From Strigamia acuminata (lineage: Eukaryota > Arthropoda > Chilopoda > Geophilomorpha > Linotaeniidae), in contig OX442315.1 in assembly GCA_949358305.1 (NCBI GenBank), forward strand, positions 992,001 through 1,056,000: 64,000 nt of DNA, given 5' to 3'. Positions 10,370 to 18,772 of this stretch are shown here, piece after piece. The notes beneath the pieces are model-generated. The model was not told the origin of the DNA. It did not search any database and worked only from the letters and a program-made list of their open reading frames with translations. The position numbers and the translations under genes are program-made. The number at the start of each line of letters is the position of its first letter. Positions within the stretch are counted from its first letter, which is position 1.

Positions 10370-11411
10370 TGTCACGGTCCTGACTTTAGACAGTATTAAT
10401 TTTCAAAATTTTAAGCGCATTTTGCGCCTTTCCTTTGGATTTTCCCAATTTTATTGAGAAATTGTTTTAATTTCCTTAAATTATTTTATTTTTCCCAAAT
10501 CTAAATTTATTATTTTATTTTATATTATTTTCCTTATTTTTGATATTTATCTTTAATTTGGCCTGGTTTTAATCACCCCATCCAGACAATTCATGAGAAT
10601 TCTGCAATAAGTTGATATAATCGCGCTCTAAATTTACATATTTCACCCCTGGTCGCCTGTTTTCTGCCCAGTCCCCATTAGGAATTGACTTGGCCTTTGA
10701 CATGTGATCAGAGGTGACTTGTTCTGTCAAGAAATTTTTGACAGAGAGAATAATTTTCGCCTTCGACTAGTCAACATCTTCTGTCTCAACTAGAAGATTT
10801 CCAAGTGCGATTTATGTTGCGTCTCAACGCATACGGTCACATTGCAACCCGAATTCTCATGTTAGTCTAACTAACCACAACATTTATTATTTGCCCATTA
10901 TTTGCGTACAAATTACTGGAAAAACGGCGTATTCGACGGTCCTAATTCGTCAATACATTTTATGCCACGACTGTGACTTCCTCCTCAGCCTAGACATTTT
11001 GAACTTATACTCGTCTCAATTGCGTATTCATTTCATTATCGACGGTTCGACGACGTTGTCTGCGGTTTGGTACCTGTGTGCGCGTTCACCCAACGTTTGC
11101 GCGTGTTCAGGAGAAGAAACATACTCTTCGTAAGTACGCCTAGCATATGACGACATTTTCCCTAGTGAAGAGCGATATTTTGGTCTTAAAATTCAAAGTA
11201 TCAACGTTCGCCATTTTGTACGGCGCCCGAATTGAATCCTGCACCCATAAAATACAGATTTCACGAATAGACGCTGTCTTAACCTAGCTACCACCCCCGG
11301 CAAAGTTTTAAGAGTTGCAGCGCCTGCGAACCTAAATTTTCTGGTTATTACAATCCCTGGAAATTCTTAAATTTCCGAAACCATTGTTAAAAAGTCGACT
11401 ACGACGTGACA
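10370..11411 (+). repeat. Gyp-E 3' LTR (right end inferred)
   Basis: It starts TGTCACG right after the PPT. The best matching inverted end is CGTGACA at 11405-11411, giving a 1042-bp LTR with a 7-bp terminal inverted repeat, the same TGTNACG...CGTNACA scheme as Gyp-A and Gyp-C. The 5' LTR is outside the window, so the right end is not confirmed. Confidence 0.6.
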
Positions 11412-12349
11412 ACTTTATTCTTCATTCTCGAGATAACTGAGCGAAAATTTCAAGATACTTACAAAGTAAATAAGGAATTTTCCATTACAACTATTTTTCA
11501 TTTGAAAGAATGGATTTTACGAGAAATGGTAAATTTACCACGGGTAAGGTTTGAAAATCTTACCACCGGGGGATGAAGATATGGCAAACATTGATTCACT
11601 CATGTCTGCCTACAGTACGTCGATTCAATCGAACACTTAGAAAAACGACTTGGCGACCTTCGAAAGAATTCATTTACAACGTCAAAAACGATCGGTTAGG
11701 TATAAATACCTAATCTATCTAATTCTTGTTTGAATAAACAAGAAAGCATATAAATATTTATGCTTAATGATGTCAGAATATTTAAATAATGTTCGAATCG
11801 GGTTTTTCAGAAAATTCTAAAAGAATATTCTGAAGAAACGGAGGGGGAGGAGATACAAGAAACCTTGTATAATACAGTAAAAATCGCGAAATATGATTAT
11901 TTTCAAAAATTGATGGAATTACGATCGAAATTCCCATCAAAAATCGTTTATAAATAAATATTTATAAAATATAGTTAAAACTTAGTTAAAACTAGGTAAA
12001 AGCTGAACTTTATTATTTGATAATTCGAATAAAATTTCACAAGTGAACAAATTCACCATTATTAGTGAAGACTTGTGATATTTTGAAAATGAAAAATGTC
12101 CATTTTTGATTTCTTGACTACGTCATAGTTCTGAAGATGGCAAATAGACGATTTCACCAAAATGGTAGAATCAACCAATCCCAGACGAGATTAAGATCTC
12201 GCGAGATTAATGTTTGAAGTTTGACCAATCAGAGAGGTTTACCGAAGTATATCTACTTCAATTTGAACCAGTGTAACCATTGCTTCGTTTGCAACCCCCC
12301 TGAACGCTTGTGACTTCTTCGTTATATCTTGGACTTCGGAACTTTAAGA
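11412..12349 (+). other. Gyp-C upstream region with a displaced pol fragment
   Basis: A box CCGGGGGA lies at 11566-11573. Around 11800-11880 the sequence closely resembles the Gyp-B pol linker before integrase (B1 residues about 755-780, region encoding SEENS/KEGEEVQETLY), although it lies upstream of gag here. From about 12100 it matches the Gyp-B leader, including GACTACGTCATA and AATCAGAGAGG. The order implies a rearranged element. Confidence 0.5.
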
Positions 12350-13483
12350 ATGACTGGCAACCAGCATTCAATGTATACTCGTAGACGTTTTCCTTCACCT
12401 GGACCATCTTTGAATGATATTCAAGATGTAGCTACAAATGTAGCAAACGAGAACATACGAATTGCTAATTATGTGCGCGATCGTAGTGTTTTGCAGAATA
12501 ATTTTAGATCACGTTCGCGATCACCTCACTCTGGATTGCCTTCAGATGATTACTTTAACATTGAAAACAGTGTGCATGTAGTGATGGAAAATGAGAAGGG
12601 TACTTCTCAGGGATATTCCCTGCGAATTCCAGAGATTCCAATCTTCTCTGGCAAAATTAGGAAAAGTGAACGCTTCCTCACAATTGTCAGGAATGTGGCA
12701 TTTTGTCAAAATACACCACTTGATGAAATGGTTCACAATTGTGTTCGAAATCATCTAGCGAATAATGCCTTGTATTGGTATTATGAAAATAGAACTAAAT
12801 TTTCCGATTGGGAAACCTTTGAATACTTGTTTCGCCAAAGATTTGGAACAATACCGTTAGAACAAACGGTACAGTTGATCACAACCAAACAACGAGACTC
12901 AGAGAGTCTGTATTCTTTCGTACACCGATTCTACAGAATATGGAAAGTACAAGGAAATTTAGCGGCTAATTGTGCAGTTACACTATTTTTGGACCATCTC
13001 AATAGAGATAGTATCCAATTGTTACACCAACAAGGAATGACTAATCAGTCTTTAGGTGAAATTTATAAAGTAATCCGTGAAAATGGAGCTTTATTTGGTG
13101 AATCTAAAGATGAACCTATAAAAGGAATCTCTAAAGAGTGTAACACCAATTGTGGGGTTAATGGAAGCTTAGAAGCCATTACTGTTGTAGAAGACATAGA
13201 CGTTTTCAACGAAACTGTCCATTTATTGAAACCTTGTTCGAATAATAATTCAAAAAAGTCTCGAAAGAGACCAAATACAGAAACGGAAACTGGTGTTCCA
13301 TTTGCTAAACGTTCAAAACCCAATTGGGTAACAACAGAAGTGTTAAATTTTACACTTGATGCTAAATTTAGTAAATTTGAGAACAAATTACAAAACAGTC
13401 TTGAGAATTTCCTAGCTGAAATTCTTAAGAAAGTGGATAAACCTGAAACAAACGTTTCTAATGTGTCTGAAGCAAAATGCTAG
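12350..13483 (+). CDS. gag: Gyp-C gag, reduced form without zinc knuckle
   Basis: 377 codons from the ATG that aligns with the Gyp-B gag start (MTGNQHSMYTRR against MTNNQHHMNTRG). The same frame is open a few codons upstream but has no ATG there. The capsid-like core is clear: RNVAFCQNTPLDEM, WETFEYLFRQRFG and ETESLY-like DSESLYSF all align with Gyp-B. Compared with Gyp-B gag (742 aa) it lacks the Asn/Gly-rich N-terminal region and the CCHC knuckle, which is replaced by a Lys/Arg stretch (KKSRKRP), while the C-terminal coiled segment (FTLDAKFSKFENKLQ) remains. The ORF is intact although pol is gone, suggesting a gag-only element mobilised by Gyp-B-type enzymes, or recent loss. Confidence 0.8.
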   Translation: MTGNQHSMYTRRRFPSPGPSLNDIQDVATNVANENIRIANYVRDRSVLQNNFRSRSRSPHSGLPSDDYFNIENSVHVVMENEKGTSQGYSLRIPEIPIFSGKIRKSERFLTIVRNVAFCQNTPLDEMVHNCVRNHLANNALYWYYENRTKFSDWETFEYLFRQRFGTIPLEQTVQLITTKQRDSESLYSFVHRFYRIWKVQGNLAANCAVTLFLDHLNRDSIQLLHQQGMTNQSLGEIYKVIRENGALFGESKDEPIKGISKECNTNCGVNGSLEAITVVEDIDVFNETVHLLKPCSNNNSKKSRKRPNTETETGVPFAKRSKPNWVTTEVLNFTLDAKFSKFENKLQNSLENFLAEILKKVDKPETNVSNVSEAKC

Positions 13484-14312
13484 ATCCGGGGGATAAAAGA
13501 TTATCCCTCCAAAGTCAAAAGCTTTTTAAATAAATCTCGATCACCGGAACTTTAAATAAAGCTTCGGTTAATAAGAGTTGAATTTATTCAATAGAATAAG
13601 AGGTTTTTAATAAAAACTTGTGTGGTATTTGGATAAATATCTTAGCGGTGTAGTGATTAATAAATCACACCACCGGGGGATAGAATTCTAGAAATCTGGA
13701 AAGCATGATAAAATAAAAGAAGTTTTATTTCGGAACAAATATATTTTACGCTCGTAGAATAAATTGGTATTGTTTTCTAGAAGAAAATAAATTACCAGTT
13801 AGGTTACTTGTCTACGAATAAATATTTGTAGTAATTAGACAATAGTCTAGTTACTTGTGTAAAAAGGTCCCCCAGTTAAAATGAAATTCAAGTCGCGGTC
13901 GAGGCTTGGGATATTAAGCAGCGAGAGAATTATGTTTTGATTTTTATTAAAGTCAAAATTCGTATGAGCTGTTACAGATGTTAGAGTAAATATATTTATA
14001 TTTGAATTAGATCGGTAGAGTAAGATTTCAATTGAAATCGAGCGGTTGACGAACATGAATGACATGATCCGAAGGATCCATTCTGTTGCTTAGCCACCAG
14101 GAGAAGTGTCGTGCAGAAAAGCCAATTAATCAATTGTGTTATGAGTTTCTGAAAGAAATTGGTGTGATTAATTTTGAATAAAATTAATAGAGCACGTATT
14201 GGATTAAAATAATTCAATAAAAATCTGGGTGAACTTCTTAAAGTTTAGAAAGTAATTTTGTCAAATGACAAAGATAGAGTTAGTAAACTCTTATGTTTGT
14301 CACCGGGGGATA
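13484..14312 (+). other. Gyp-C post-gag remnants, boxes and PPT
   Basis: No coding potential. Boxes CCGGGGGA occur at 13486-13493 (just after the gag stop), 13673-13680 (in a context matching the Gyp-B post-pol junction, GGTGTAGTGATT) and 14303-14310 (the PPT before the LTR). AAGTCGCGGTCGAGGCTTG at 13889-13907 is shared with the region between pol and the third ORF of Gyp-B1 (around 34640-34660, minus strand). Around 14090-14160 it matches the Gyp-B1 3' UTR. It is therefore a Gyp-B-like 3' half with all ORFs deleted. Confidence 0.6.
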
Positions 14313-14347
14313 TGTGACGGTTATAAAACCGTATTTTCCCAGATTTA

Positions 14348-14362
14348 ACACCAGATGGCGCT
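14348..14362 (+). promoter_or_regulatory. CTCF-like motif near the Gyp-C LTR start
   Basis: ACACCAGATGGCGCT resembles the CTCF core consensus (CCASYAGRKGGCRS). Equivalent sites sit near the LTR start of Gyp-B and, with one change, Gyp-A. Confidence 0.4.
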
Positions 14363-14608
14363 ATTTTGACTAAAAGCGCGCATTTTCGGATAAATTGCGA
14401 GAATTATAATTAATTGTGATAATGGTGTGAATAAATATAAGTTATTTATTAAACATGATAAAAGTATTATTTACTTGAATATTGATTCTACCGAATCAAT
14501 ATTATATTTTATATTTACGTGTTGAAGAGAACCAATCGGACTCTTTCGGACCCAGTCTATATTAGGTCCGGACTAAAGTGACCCACGAATCCGTGGATTC
14601 TGACATCT

Positions 14609-14650
14609 GATTGGCTAACGCTAATCCTTCTGTTCTAAAGAACTATATAA
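14609..14650 (+). promoter_or_regulatory. Gyp-C LTR core promoter
   Basis: An inverted CCAAT box (GATTGGCT, 14609-14616) is followed 28 bp later by TATATAA (14644-14650). The same pair occurs in the Gyp-B LTR. Confidence 0.55.
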
Positions 14651-15093
14651 GCTCTGGTTTTCCACCAGACCTTCGGCTTGTTTTCTGTATGTTTGTATGT
14701 ATTGTTGGTTATCGTTTGATTTCTCTCTTTCTTATCGACACATCAGGCCCCCTCGACTCTCATCCTAATGGATATTGTCGTTGTAGCGTCATTTCGGGAA
14801 GACTAACTCCGGTAAACAAATGGTCCCGTAGCGTTAGCCTGCTATCTTAAAAGATAGCGAGAGTTCGTACGGTGACATAGTATAATGTTCCTATACAGTA
14901 GGCCTTGCCAGATGTAAGTGGGCCCCTCAGCTAACTGGCCCCAGGTCGCGGTAAGGATGGCTGTTGTATATAATCTCTCAGGTTCCCGTCGTTCTGTGGC
15001 TGGTCCTTCCGTACGTTAAAGGTCGGTAAAGGGCCAATATACAGGCGACACGCCGGGTTGGTAGCCCGTGAGTAATATCTAAAGATGTTACGT

Positions 15094-15703
15094 TGTGGTG
15101 ACCACGAGGTCACAAAAGTGTTTTAATTAATCATAACCTAATAAATAGTAATTTTAATATTGATAGTAAAATGATTGTCAGATTATTGCGGGAAAATTAG
15201 CTATACTAGTTTTACCGTTTCTGCGAGACTGACGTGACAACGTCATAGATTTGCATAATTCCCCGAATTTATGCAAATACGTCATTTCCGGTCCAGCCAC
15301 TATTTAAACCCGTGTCTGACCGGAAACCCCCACTTTATAGATACCAGAGCAACATTAGCATCACCACCTCACCGTCAGGCCGTTTTACCGGATTGATAGA
15401 GGATCGATGCCCGTTGCCAATTACATCTATAAATCAGAGTCACAGATATTATCGTAGCAATACTACGATCGTAATATCTCCCGAAGCGAAGCGTTTGCGA
15501 ACACGTGTTTCGCCAGACGCCATTACCCTAGACAACAGTAGAAGCCACGTGTAAGACTGCCGTGCAGCAACAAATCGTATCCGCCAGCAAGGATCCGAGA
15601 CCACATTGTTAAGTATCATTATTGTATTATTACAAGTGTGAAATAAAGGGTGTTATTAGTAAGATATTGTGTAAGTTTATTTACCGGAATCAAGGTTACG
15701 ACA
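15094..15703 (+). repeat. Gyp-D 5' LTR
   Basis: 610 bp, TGTGGTGACC...GGTTACGACA, with a matching copy at 25892-26501. It contains paired octamers, a TATA-like box and an AATAAA near 15640. Confidence 0.95.
15249..15308 (+). promoter_or_regulatory. Gyp-D LTR promoter with inverted POU octamers
   Basis: ATTTGCAT (15249-15256) and ATGCAAAT (15271-15278) form an inverted pair of canonical octamers. They are flanked by CRE-like half sites (AACGTCATAG, TACGTCATTT) and followed by TATTTAAA (15301-15308). The arrangement looks like an enhancer plus core promoter. The same set is present in the 3' LTR about 10798 bp downstream. Confidence 0.5.
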
Positions 15704-15705
15704 CG

Positions 15706-15723
15706 TGGGGGTCTGTCCGGGAT
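15706..15723 (+). other. Gyp-D primer-binding site (tRNA-Pro-like)
   Basis: TGGGGGTCTGTCCGGGAT starts three bases into the internal region. It matches the tRNA-Pro PBS known from gammaretroviruses (TGGGGGCTCGTCCGGGAT) at 15 of 18 positions. A different host tRNA with a CCCCCA-type 3' end is possible. Confidence 0.6.
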
Positions 15724-15788
15724 AGTTTGACTAATCAGACTATTTTAAATAAACGTATCTTACGGTTTGACATTTGCAAACTATCGAA

Positions 15789-18332
15789 ATGACGAAAAGC
15801 GGGAAAAATCGAAACCCTTCAACCGCAAGCGCCCGAAGAAAAGCCATGGAATCCGCCAAGGCAAGGGCCGAAGCATTAGCTAGTCCAGCGTTAGAAAAGC
15901 AGCCACCGGAGCCGACGAGGGAAAAGACGACTGGAAAGACACCAGTCAACGAAAACCACGCGGAAAAACCACCCGAGAAAGTACCGACCGATAAAACGCC
16001 GGCTAGTAAAGTACCCGCTAGCAAAGCCCCAACGAATAAAACGCCAATAAACCAGCGAATCGAAGGAGAAGTCGAAGAAGAGGAAGAAGAAGAATCCGAA
16101 CAAAGTCAGAACGGGTATAACCTATTCGACAATCAGGATAATCGCCAGAGTAATCGTGTCACGATCACACACGGTTATAATTCGAAGAAATCCCAAATCG
16201 ATAGCTGTAAAGAAGCGTACGAACTCGCTCGACTGGAGGGAATCCCTTACGATGAAGAAGGGGACCCGCTAGCACAGATGAACATGATCATTCGTCTTGC
16301 CAAAGAGCGAGCGGAAAAACGAGCCCTTAGAAGGGGTCGAAAAAGCGTAAAACGTCAAAAAACGAATAACCAAACGACGGACTCCTACGATTCCACCCGA
16401 ACATCCGACGCCGACGACGAAAGCGAGGCCGATTCCCTCAGCTCGAAAGGAATCAACGTTCAAGGATGGGATAGTATAGTGAACGAGCCAGTCGAAATCC
16501 AGAGCGAATTTCTGGAAGCCTTCCAACAGGACCGTCGAAATAATAAGGGTCAACAGTCGTGGGCAATCGCCCAATCCTTCGCTACGAGGGCTGGCCACAC
16601 CAGTCAAACACCAAAGGATCCTAACGCAGAGATGATTAGACTGATAAATCAGCGAAACCACCTCAGAAACCAGCAAGGACGGAACAGGTTGGCAATGCCA
16701 AGCCTCGAGGATATCCAGACGGTACAAGCCAATGTCGACGCCGCGAATGAGGCGGAGAGAATAAAAATACAAGCCGCCAACGAAGCCGACCGAGAAGCCG
16801 CAAGACAAAAAGCACAACTTTACGGCGGGAGAAAGTCGACCATTTTGATCGGACAGAAGAACGGGGTCCTAACTGGAACAGCCATAAACGGAATTTTCCC
16901 CCCCGGAACACAACTGACCGAGTCGCAGCTAAACTCGACAACACCGACCTTGACCGACCCGAACTCGACCAACGACAATTTCCAACGATTTGCGCCACAA
17001 AATGGAGCTACGTCCCCGAACAGTGGGAATCAATACCAAGCCGATCCCATAATGGAAGCTAGATTAAGAGCACTCGAGGAACGAGCACGCGCCGACTCCC
17101 AGGTCAACCAAAATCGAAATCTGAGAAATCGCCCAAGACAAAACGAGAGCCTTCTTCGAAAATATTCCACCGATCAATGGGCCTTAGAACAAAAGGACCG
17201 AAACATAAAATGGTCACAGTTGCGACTGATGAGATTCGACGGAACTTGGAGGGCCGGCAATAAATTCTTAGACGAAGTGGCACTCACCATTTCACGACTC
17301 GGAGCCGAACCCGACGAGATGGTGGCAAAAGGGCTACCCGAAATGTTAGTAGGGGAAGCCAGAGCCTGGTATGTGGAAGCAAAATTAAAAACTTGGGAAC
17401 AGTTTGTCGTCGCTTTCAACAGTCAGTACGGCGAGACACAAAAAGAAATTAGACAGAGAGTCAGTCTCATGCTACAAGCCTCAGGAGAAGAATTACGAGC
17501 CTATTTCCGACGAGCGAAAAGTTTGTTCAACGAGTTGGATACGCCACTCGACGAATATGCGCAAAACGTGATTTTCGAAAAGGGGTTAAACGACACCTCG
17601 AAGAAAGTACTGAGAGATATGAACGCTCCCACAGCAGATAGTTTCGAACAGCTGCTAAAATTTGTAAATGACTATCACGAAGAAGTAGACGATCGTTATA
17701 CGGAAGCCCTGACGCCCGAACAAAGGACACAAACACAACTCCGCATACAGCGTATCCATGCTAAAAATCATGACGCAGGGAGACTGATCCAGTCGCGTAG
17801 CTTCCTGAACGGAGAAATCGAGGCCGCACCGCCGAAAAAGGTGAACGATAAAGCCACCTCGAACCCGATACCGGCTCCAAAAGCTTACAGAGCCAGTACG
17901 AACTCCGACGCAACTAATCTCGAAGAAGGGAGGGAAAGTGAAGACAATAACTCCGAGCAGAACTCAGGAGGGGATACCAGCGATAGCCAACAAGAAGAAG
18001 AGATTCTCCACGCTAACATGGGGAAAGAAATCGCCCCAAGCTACCGACCCCGAATGAAGACCGCGAATAAAACGGAGCACCACAATCCAAAAAGCGATAA
18101 ACCCTACGAGAAAAAAGAGTTCGTGAGACGACCATACCCGAAAACAGATAACTCCACCACAAAACCTTGTAATTACTGTAACGAGATGGGACACTGGAGA
18201 AGAGATTGTCCAAAACGAAAGAAGAGGAAAGAAGAGAAGGAAGCCGCCAAAAACGACGCATTGTTAGAAAAGCTAACAGCTAAATTCGAAGAACTGACAA
18301 AAAACTGGTTAAAGCAGACAGAAAAAAAATAA
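15789..18332 (+). CDS. gag: Gyp-D Gag
   Basis: 847 codons from the first in-frame ATG (15789); the frame extends five codons upstream without one. The N-terminal 450 residues are charged and low in complexity, with Pro/Lys/Thr repeats (PASKVPASKAPTNK) followed by Glu-rich and Arg-rich runs. A capsid-like region near 480-660 includes FDGTWRAGNKFLDEV, ARAWYVEAKLKTWEQF and FRRAKSLFNEL, typical of the Ty3/Gypsy gag fold. One CCHC zinc knuckle, Cys794-x2-Cys797-x4-His802-x4-Cys807, precedes a Lys-rich tail. The product assembles the particle and binds genomic RNA. The stop TAA directly follows a run of eight A, the likely -1 frameshift site. Confidence 0.93.
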   Translation: MTKSGKNRNPSTASARRKAMESAKARAEALASPALEKQPPEPTREKTTGKTPVNENHAEKPPEKVPTDKTPASKVPASKAPTNKTPINQRIEGEVEEEEEEESEQSQNGYNLFDNQDNRQSNRVTITHGYNSKKSQIDSCKEAYELARLEGIPYDEEGDPLAQMNMIIRLAKERAEKRALRRGRKSVKRQKTNNQTTDSYDSTRTSDADDESEADSLSSKGINVQGWDSIVNEPVEIQSEFLEAFQQDRRNNKGQQSWAIAQSFATRAGHTSQTPKDPNAEMIRLINQRNHLRNQQGRNRLAMPSLEDIQTVQANVDAANEAERIKIQAANEADREAARQKAQLYGGRKSTILIGQKNGVLTGTAINGIFPPGTQLTESQLNSTTPTLTDPNSTNDNFQRFAPQNGATSPNSGNQYQADPIMEARLRALEERARADSQVNQNRNLRNRPRQNESLLRKYSTDQWALEQKDRNIKWSQLRLMRFDGTWRAGNKFLDEVALTISRLGAEPDEMVAKGLPEMLVGEARAWYVEAKLKTWEQFVVAFNSQYGETQKEIRQRVSLMLQASGEELRAYFRRAKSLFNELDTPLDEYAQNVIFEKGLNDTSKKVLRDMNAPTADSFEQLLKFVNDYHEEVDDRYTEALTPEQRTQTQLRIQRIHAKNHDAGRLIQSRSFLNGEIEAAPPKKVNDKATSNPIPAPKAYRASTNSDATNLEEGRESEDNNSEQNSGGDTSDSQQEEEILHANMGKEIAPSYRPRMKTANKTEHHNPKSDKPYEKKEFVRRPYPKTDNSTTKPCNYCNEMGHWRRDCPKRKKRKEEKEAAKNDALLEKLTAKFEELTKNWLKQTEKK
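18323..18329 (+). promoter_or_regulatory. Gyp-D -1 ribosomal frameshift heptamer A AAA AAA
   Basis: In the gag frame the last codons read GAA AAA AAA TAA. The pol frame is -1 to gag and is open from this point through to the pol ATG at 18773 with no stop, so slippage here yields a Gag-Pol fusion. Confidence 0.75.
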
Positions 18333-18772
18333 TAAATCTGTCTGCACGCCCGGAAGACCAAACCCCAAAATTTACCACGAATACGACAATTAACCAAGCA
18401 ATTAACGAAGTAATTACGGAAGAAGTAGTCAAATTAAAACTCGAATTAAAAGAGAAAAAATCGAAAGAAATTGAAACAAATAATAAAGAAATTAGCGACT
18501 CAAGTTCGGAAGACGAATTAAAAGCCAAATGGATAAACACCAATTGGTTAGAAAAACAAATAAAAGAATTACAGAGAAAGGTCGTTTATTTCACTACGGC
18601 TTACTTCACCACAGAAAAACGCGAATATAGTGGCCCAACCACTAATACGGCGGACGGCGAAAAAATAGCCGAAATATTCCAAGAATTACCTCACGCCTAC
18701 GAGGAGGCCCCACCTCGAAAGAAACGCATTTTACATTGTAATTTAGCTAAAGAGAGGAAGGATTCACTCGCG
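18330..18772 (+). other. Open -1 frame extension joining gag to pol in Gyp-D
   Basis: Read in the pol frame, this segment has about 146 sense codons and no stop. It encodes a Lys/Glu-rich linker ahead of the protease, so the ATG at 18773 is probably not the true start of Pol. Confidence 0.7.

Larger units (their letters stand above)
1..11411 (+). mobile_element. Gyp-E: right part of a Ty3/Gypsy-like LTR element, 5' portion outside the window
   Basis: The visible part is a leader-like stretch, a large third ORF split by Cop-F, a 3' untranslated region, a polypurine tract and a 3' LTR. Gag and pol are not in view, so assignment to Gypsy is by analogy with Gyp-A, -B and -D, which share the order gag-pol-ORF3-PPT-LTR and LTR ends of the form TGTNACG...CGTNACA. 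The left LTR and the TSD cannot be checked here. Confidence 0.6.
14313..15093 (+). repeat. Gyp-C 3' LTR, left portion
   Basis: Begins TGTGACGG directly after GTCACCGGGGGATA. It is interrupted by Gyp-D after ACGT (15090-15093) and resumes at 26506. It is homologous to the Gyp-B LTR across the CCAAT/TATA region and the segment after it. With the right part, the LTR is about 1.65 kb. Confidence 0.85.

Noticed and set aside
15312-15554. 80-codon ORF inside the Gyp-D LTR (also at 26110-26352)
   Set aside because: It sits just after the promoter in both LTRs and has no domain; treated as LTR sequence, although a short leader peptide cannot be excluded.
16269-16998. Minus-strand ORFs opposite Gyp-D gag, some hydrophobic
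   Set aside because: Shadow frames of a clearly coding strand with a CCHC gag.
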